From the NCBI GenBank assembly GCA_002898975.1, contig BEID01000094.1, positions 1-6,137 of the forward strand: a stretch of DNA of 6,137 nt, read 5' to 3'. Source of the stretch: a bacterium HR27 (GTDB lineage: Bacteria > Chloroflexota > Chloroflexia > Thermomicrobiales > Thermomicrobiaceae). The translations under genes were made by a program, and so were the position numbers. Positions 4,920-6,137 of the stretch are shown in pieces. Position 1 is the first letter of the stretch, and every line of letters begins with the position of its first letter. Below the pieces are notes generated by a model that had not been told where the DNA came from, did no database searches, and worked only from the letters and a program-made list of their open reading frames with translations.

Positions 4920-6137
4920 TCACAACCGTTCGTGCAGCGGCAGCCAGCTGAGTACGACATCGAGGACGAGCGGAAGCGGCTGGGCGGTATCGACGGTACG
5001 GTGCTCGAGTCCGGCGATCGGCTCCATGGCCTCGCCGTAGCGTGCGCGCTGCTCGAGGTAAATCGGCCAGGTGGCTTCGCTCGCCTGCCCCGGCTCCTGG
5101 GCGCGATAGCGCAACCGTTCGGCCACGATCTCAGCCGGACAGCAGCACTCGACGAGCATCGGCCGAGCACCGTACTGGGCAGCGAGCGCGCGGGCCGCTT
5201 CCCGCCATTCCCAGTCGAGGAACGTCGCATCGAGCACGACTGACCGGCCAGCGGCGAGTTCCGCGGCGGCACGATCGAGGAGCGTGCGGTATGTCGCCCG
5301 TGTCAGTTCCGGCCCGTAGATGTCGGCACCGTACGGGAGTTCGGCGCGTCGCTCGCGTGCTACACCAGCCAGTTCCTTGCGAACGATATCGGACGAATAG
5401 ACCGGAATACTGAGACAGCGCGCCAGTCGACGCGCGAGTGCGCTCTTGCCCGTTCCCGAAAGGCCGCCGACGAGGATCAAGAGCGGTTCAGCCGGTTCGA
5501 CCAAGTACGACGTCGCGAGGTCGATATAGCGCTCGGCCTGCGTGCGGACAGCAACGAACTCGTCGCTCTCCGGCGCGAGCTCGTCCAGGCGGAAGCAGTT
5601 GACCTTGTTCCGGACGTGAGCACGGTAGACGCTGTAGAAATGCACGAGCAGGGGTAGTTCCGGATCGTCGAGTGCATCGCTAGCGCGGAGCGTCAACCAG
5701 CGTGCCCAATTGCTCCGGCCGTGGTGGTCGAAGTCCATGCTGAGGAAGGCGAGATCGACTGCCACGTCGCCGCAGCGTAGTCGCGGGTTGAATTCGATGC
5801 AGTCGACGATCTGGAAGCGTGGCGGCGAGTCGGATTCGACGAAGATGTGGGCGAGGTGGAGAGCGCCGTGCCCTTCCACGATCCGTCCTTCGGCGATGCG
5901 GCGCTGGAACAGGTCGAGTCGCTCGCGGAGAAACCGTTCGCTGATCGACGCGATCCAACGGTGCTGGAGAGGAGCCAGGACGATACCGATGTACGGCTCC
6001 GTCTGGTCGAGGTTCTCGCGGATGTTGAACCAGACGGCTTCCGGGGTTCCCCAGCGGTCGATCTCCGGACTGCGTGCGGCCACGCGATAGAACTCGGCGA
6101 GTCGATCGGCCAGAGCGGCGAGGAGTTCCATCGAGAC
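4920..6137 (-). CDS. Fused APH-like kinase domain and P-loop kinase (5' end beyond the window)
   Basis: At least 405 residues are visible; numbering here is from the ATG at 6131. The frame stays open through 6137 (VS before that Met). Relatives with this build (COG2187 joined to COG0645) have roughly 100 or more residues of kinase N-lobe before this point, so the gene very probably starts outside. Residues about 1-200 are the C-lobe of an aminoglycoside-phosphotransferase-like domain: the catalytic loop EGHGALHLAHIF at 86-97 and the metal-site segment QIVDCIEFN at 107-115 (Asp110). The usual catalytic Asp of HGDLH is Ala90 (codon GCT, 5862-5864). Residues about 215-395 are a P-loop kinase of the gluconate-kinase-like type, with Walker A GLSGTGKS (223-230), SSDIVRKELAGV (246-257) and VVLDATF (298-304). 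Substrates of such fusions are unknown. It ends six bases from the convergent recombinase stop, leaving no room for a separate terminator. Confidence 0.85.
   Translation of the reverse strand, partial: VSMELLAALADRLAEFYRVAARSPEIDRWGTPEAVWFNIRENLDQTEPYIGIVLAPLQHRWIASISERFLRERLDLFQRRIAEGRIVEGHGALHLAHIFVESDSPPRFQIVDCIEFNPRLRCGDVAVDLAFLSMDFDHHGRSNWARWLTLRASDALDDPELPLLVHFYSVYRAHVRNKVNCFRLDELAPESDEFVAVRTQAERYIDLATSYLVEPAEPLLILVGGLSGTGKSALARRLARCLSIPVYSSDIVRKELAGVARERRAELPYGADIYGPELTRATYRTLLDRAAAELAAGRSVVLDATFLDWEWREAARALAAQYGARPMLVECCCPAEIVAERLRYRAQEPGQASEATWPIYLEQRARYGEAMEPIAGLEHRTVDTAQPLPLVLDVVLSWLPLHERL

Overview
The window is GC-rich (by eye clearly above 60%), tightly packed and rich in GTG starts. 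Protein style and gene content suggest a thermophilic bacterium of the Chloroflexota, class Thermomicrobia (Thermomicrobium or Sphaerobacter type). This placement is inference from general appearance, not a database match. I see no rRNA, tRNA, CRISPR array, insertion sequence or plasmid/phage origin.

Left part, bases 1 to 3752, all read on the minus strand (right to left). A gamma-glutamyltransferase-family Ntn hydrolase (1983-3686) is followed by a TauE/SafE-type anion exporter (1050-1895). A DUF1634 membrane protein follows (614-1048), then a second, diverged DUF1634-like membrane protein (104-505). Last comes the first 34 codons of a second TauE/SafE exporter, which runs off the left edge (1-103). 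The two exporter/DUF1634 pairs are arranged as exporter, DUF1634, DUF1634-like, exporter. The second pair has its own likely promoter (568-596), flanked by two inverted repeats, so the pairs may be expressed separately. The set fits export or handling of small sulfur or organic anions, but no substrate can be read from the sequence.

Middle, 3687-3932: a 246-base divergent intergenic region. It carries a candidate minus-strand promoter for the hydrolase, a 17-base near-palindrome, and a good plus-strand promoter with a perfect TTGACA box.

Right part. A plus-strand tyrosine recombinase (3933-4913) keeps the Tyr nucleophile and the second Arg but has lost the other expected active-site residues at their usual positions. 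Tail-to-tail with it, six bases apart, lies a minus-strand two-domain protein (4920 to beyond 6137). It joins part of an aminoglycoside-phosphotransferase-like kinase domain to a P-loop kinase, and it is cut by the right edge. Its kinase catalytic loop reads HGALH where HGDLH is expected.

A common theme is that three enzymes (hydrolase, recombinase, kinase) keep the fold and core machinery but have altered residues that normally define activity or substrate. None of them shows a frameshift or premature stop, so they look maintained rather than decaying.
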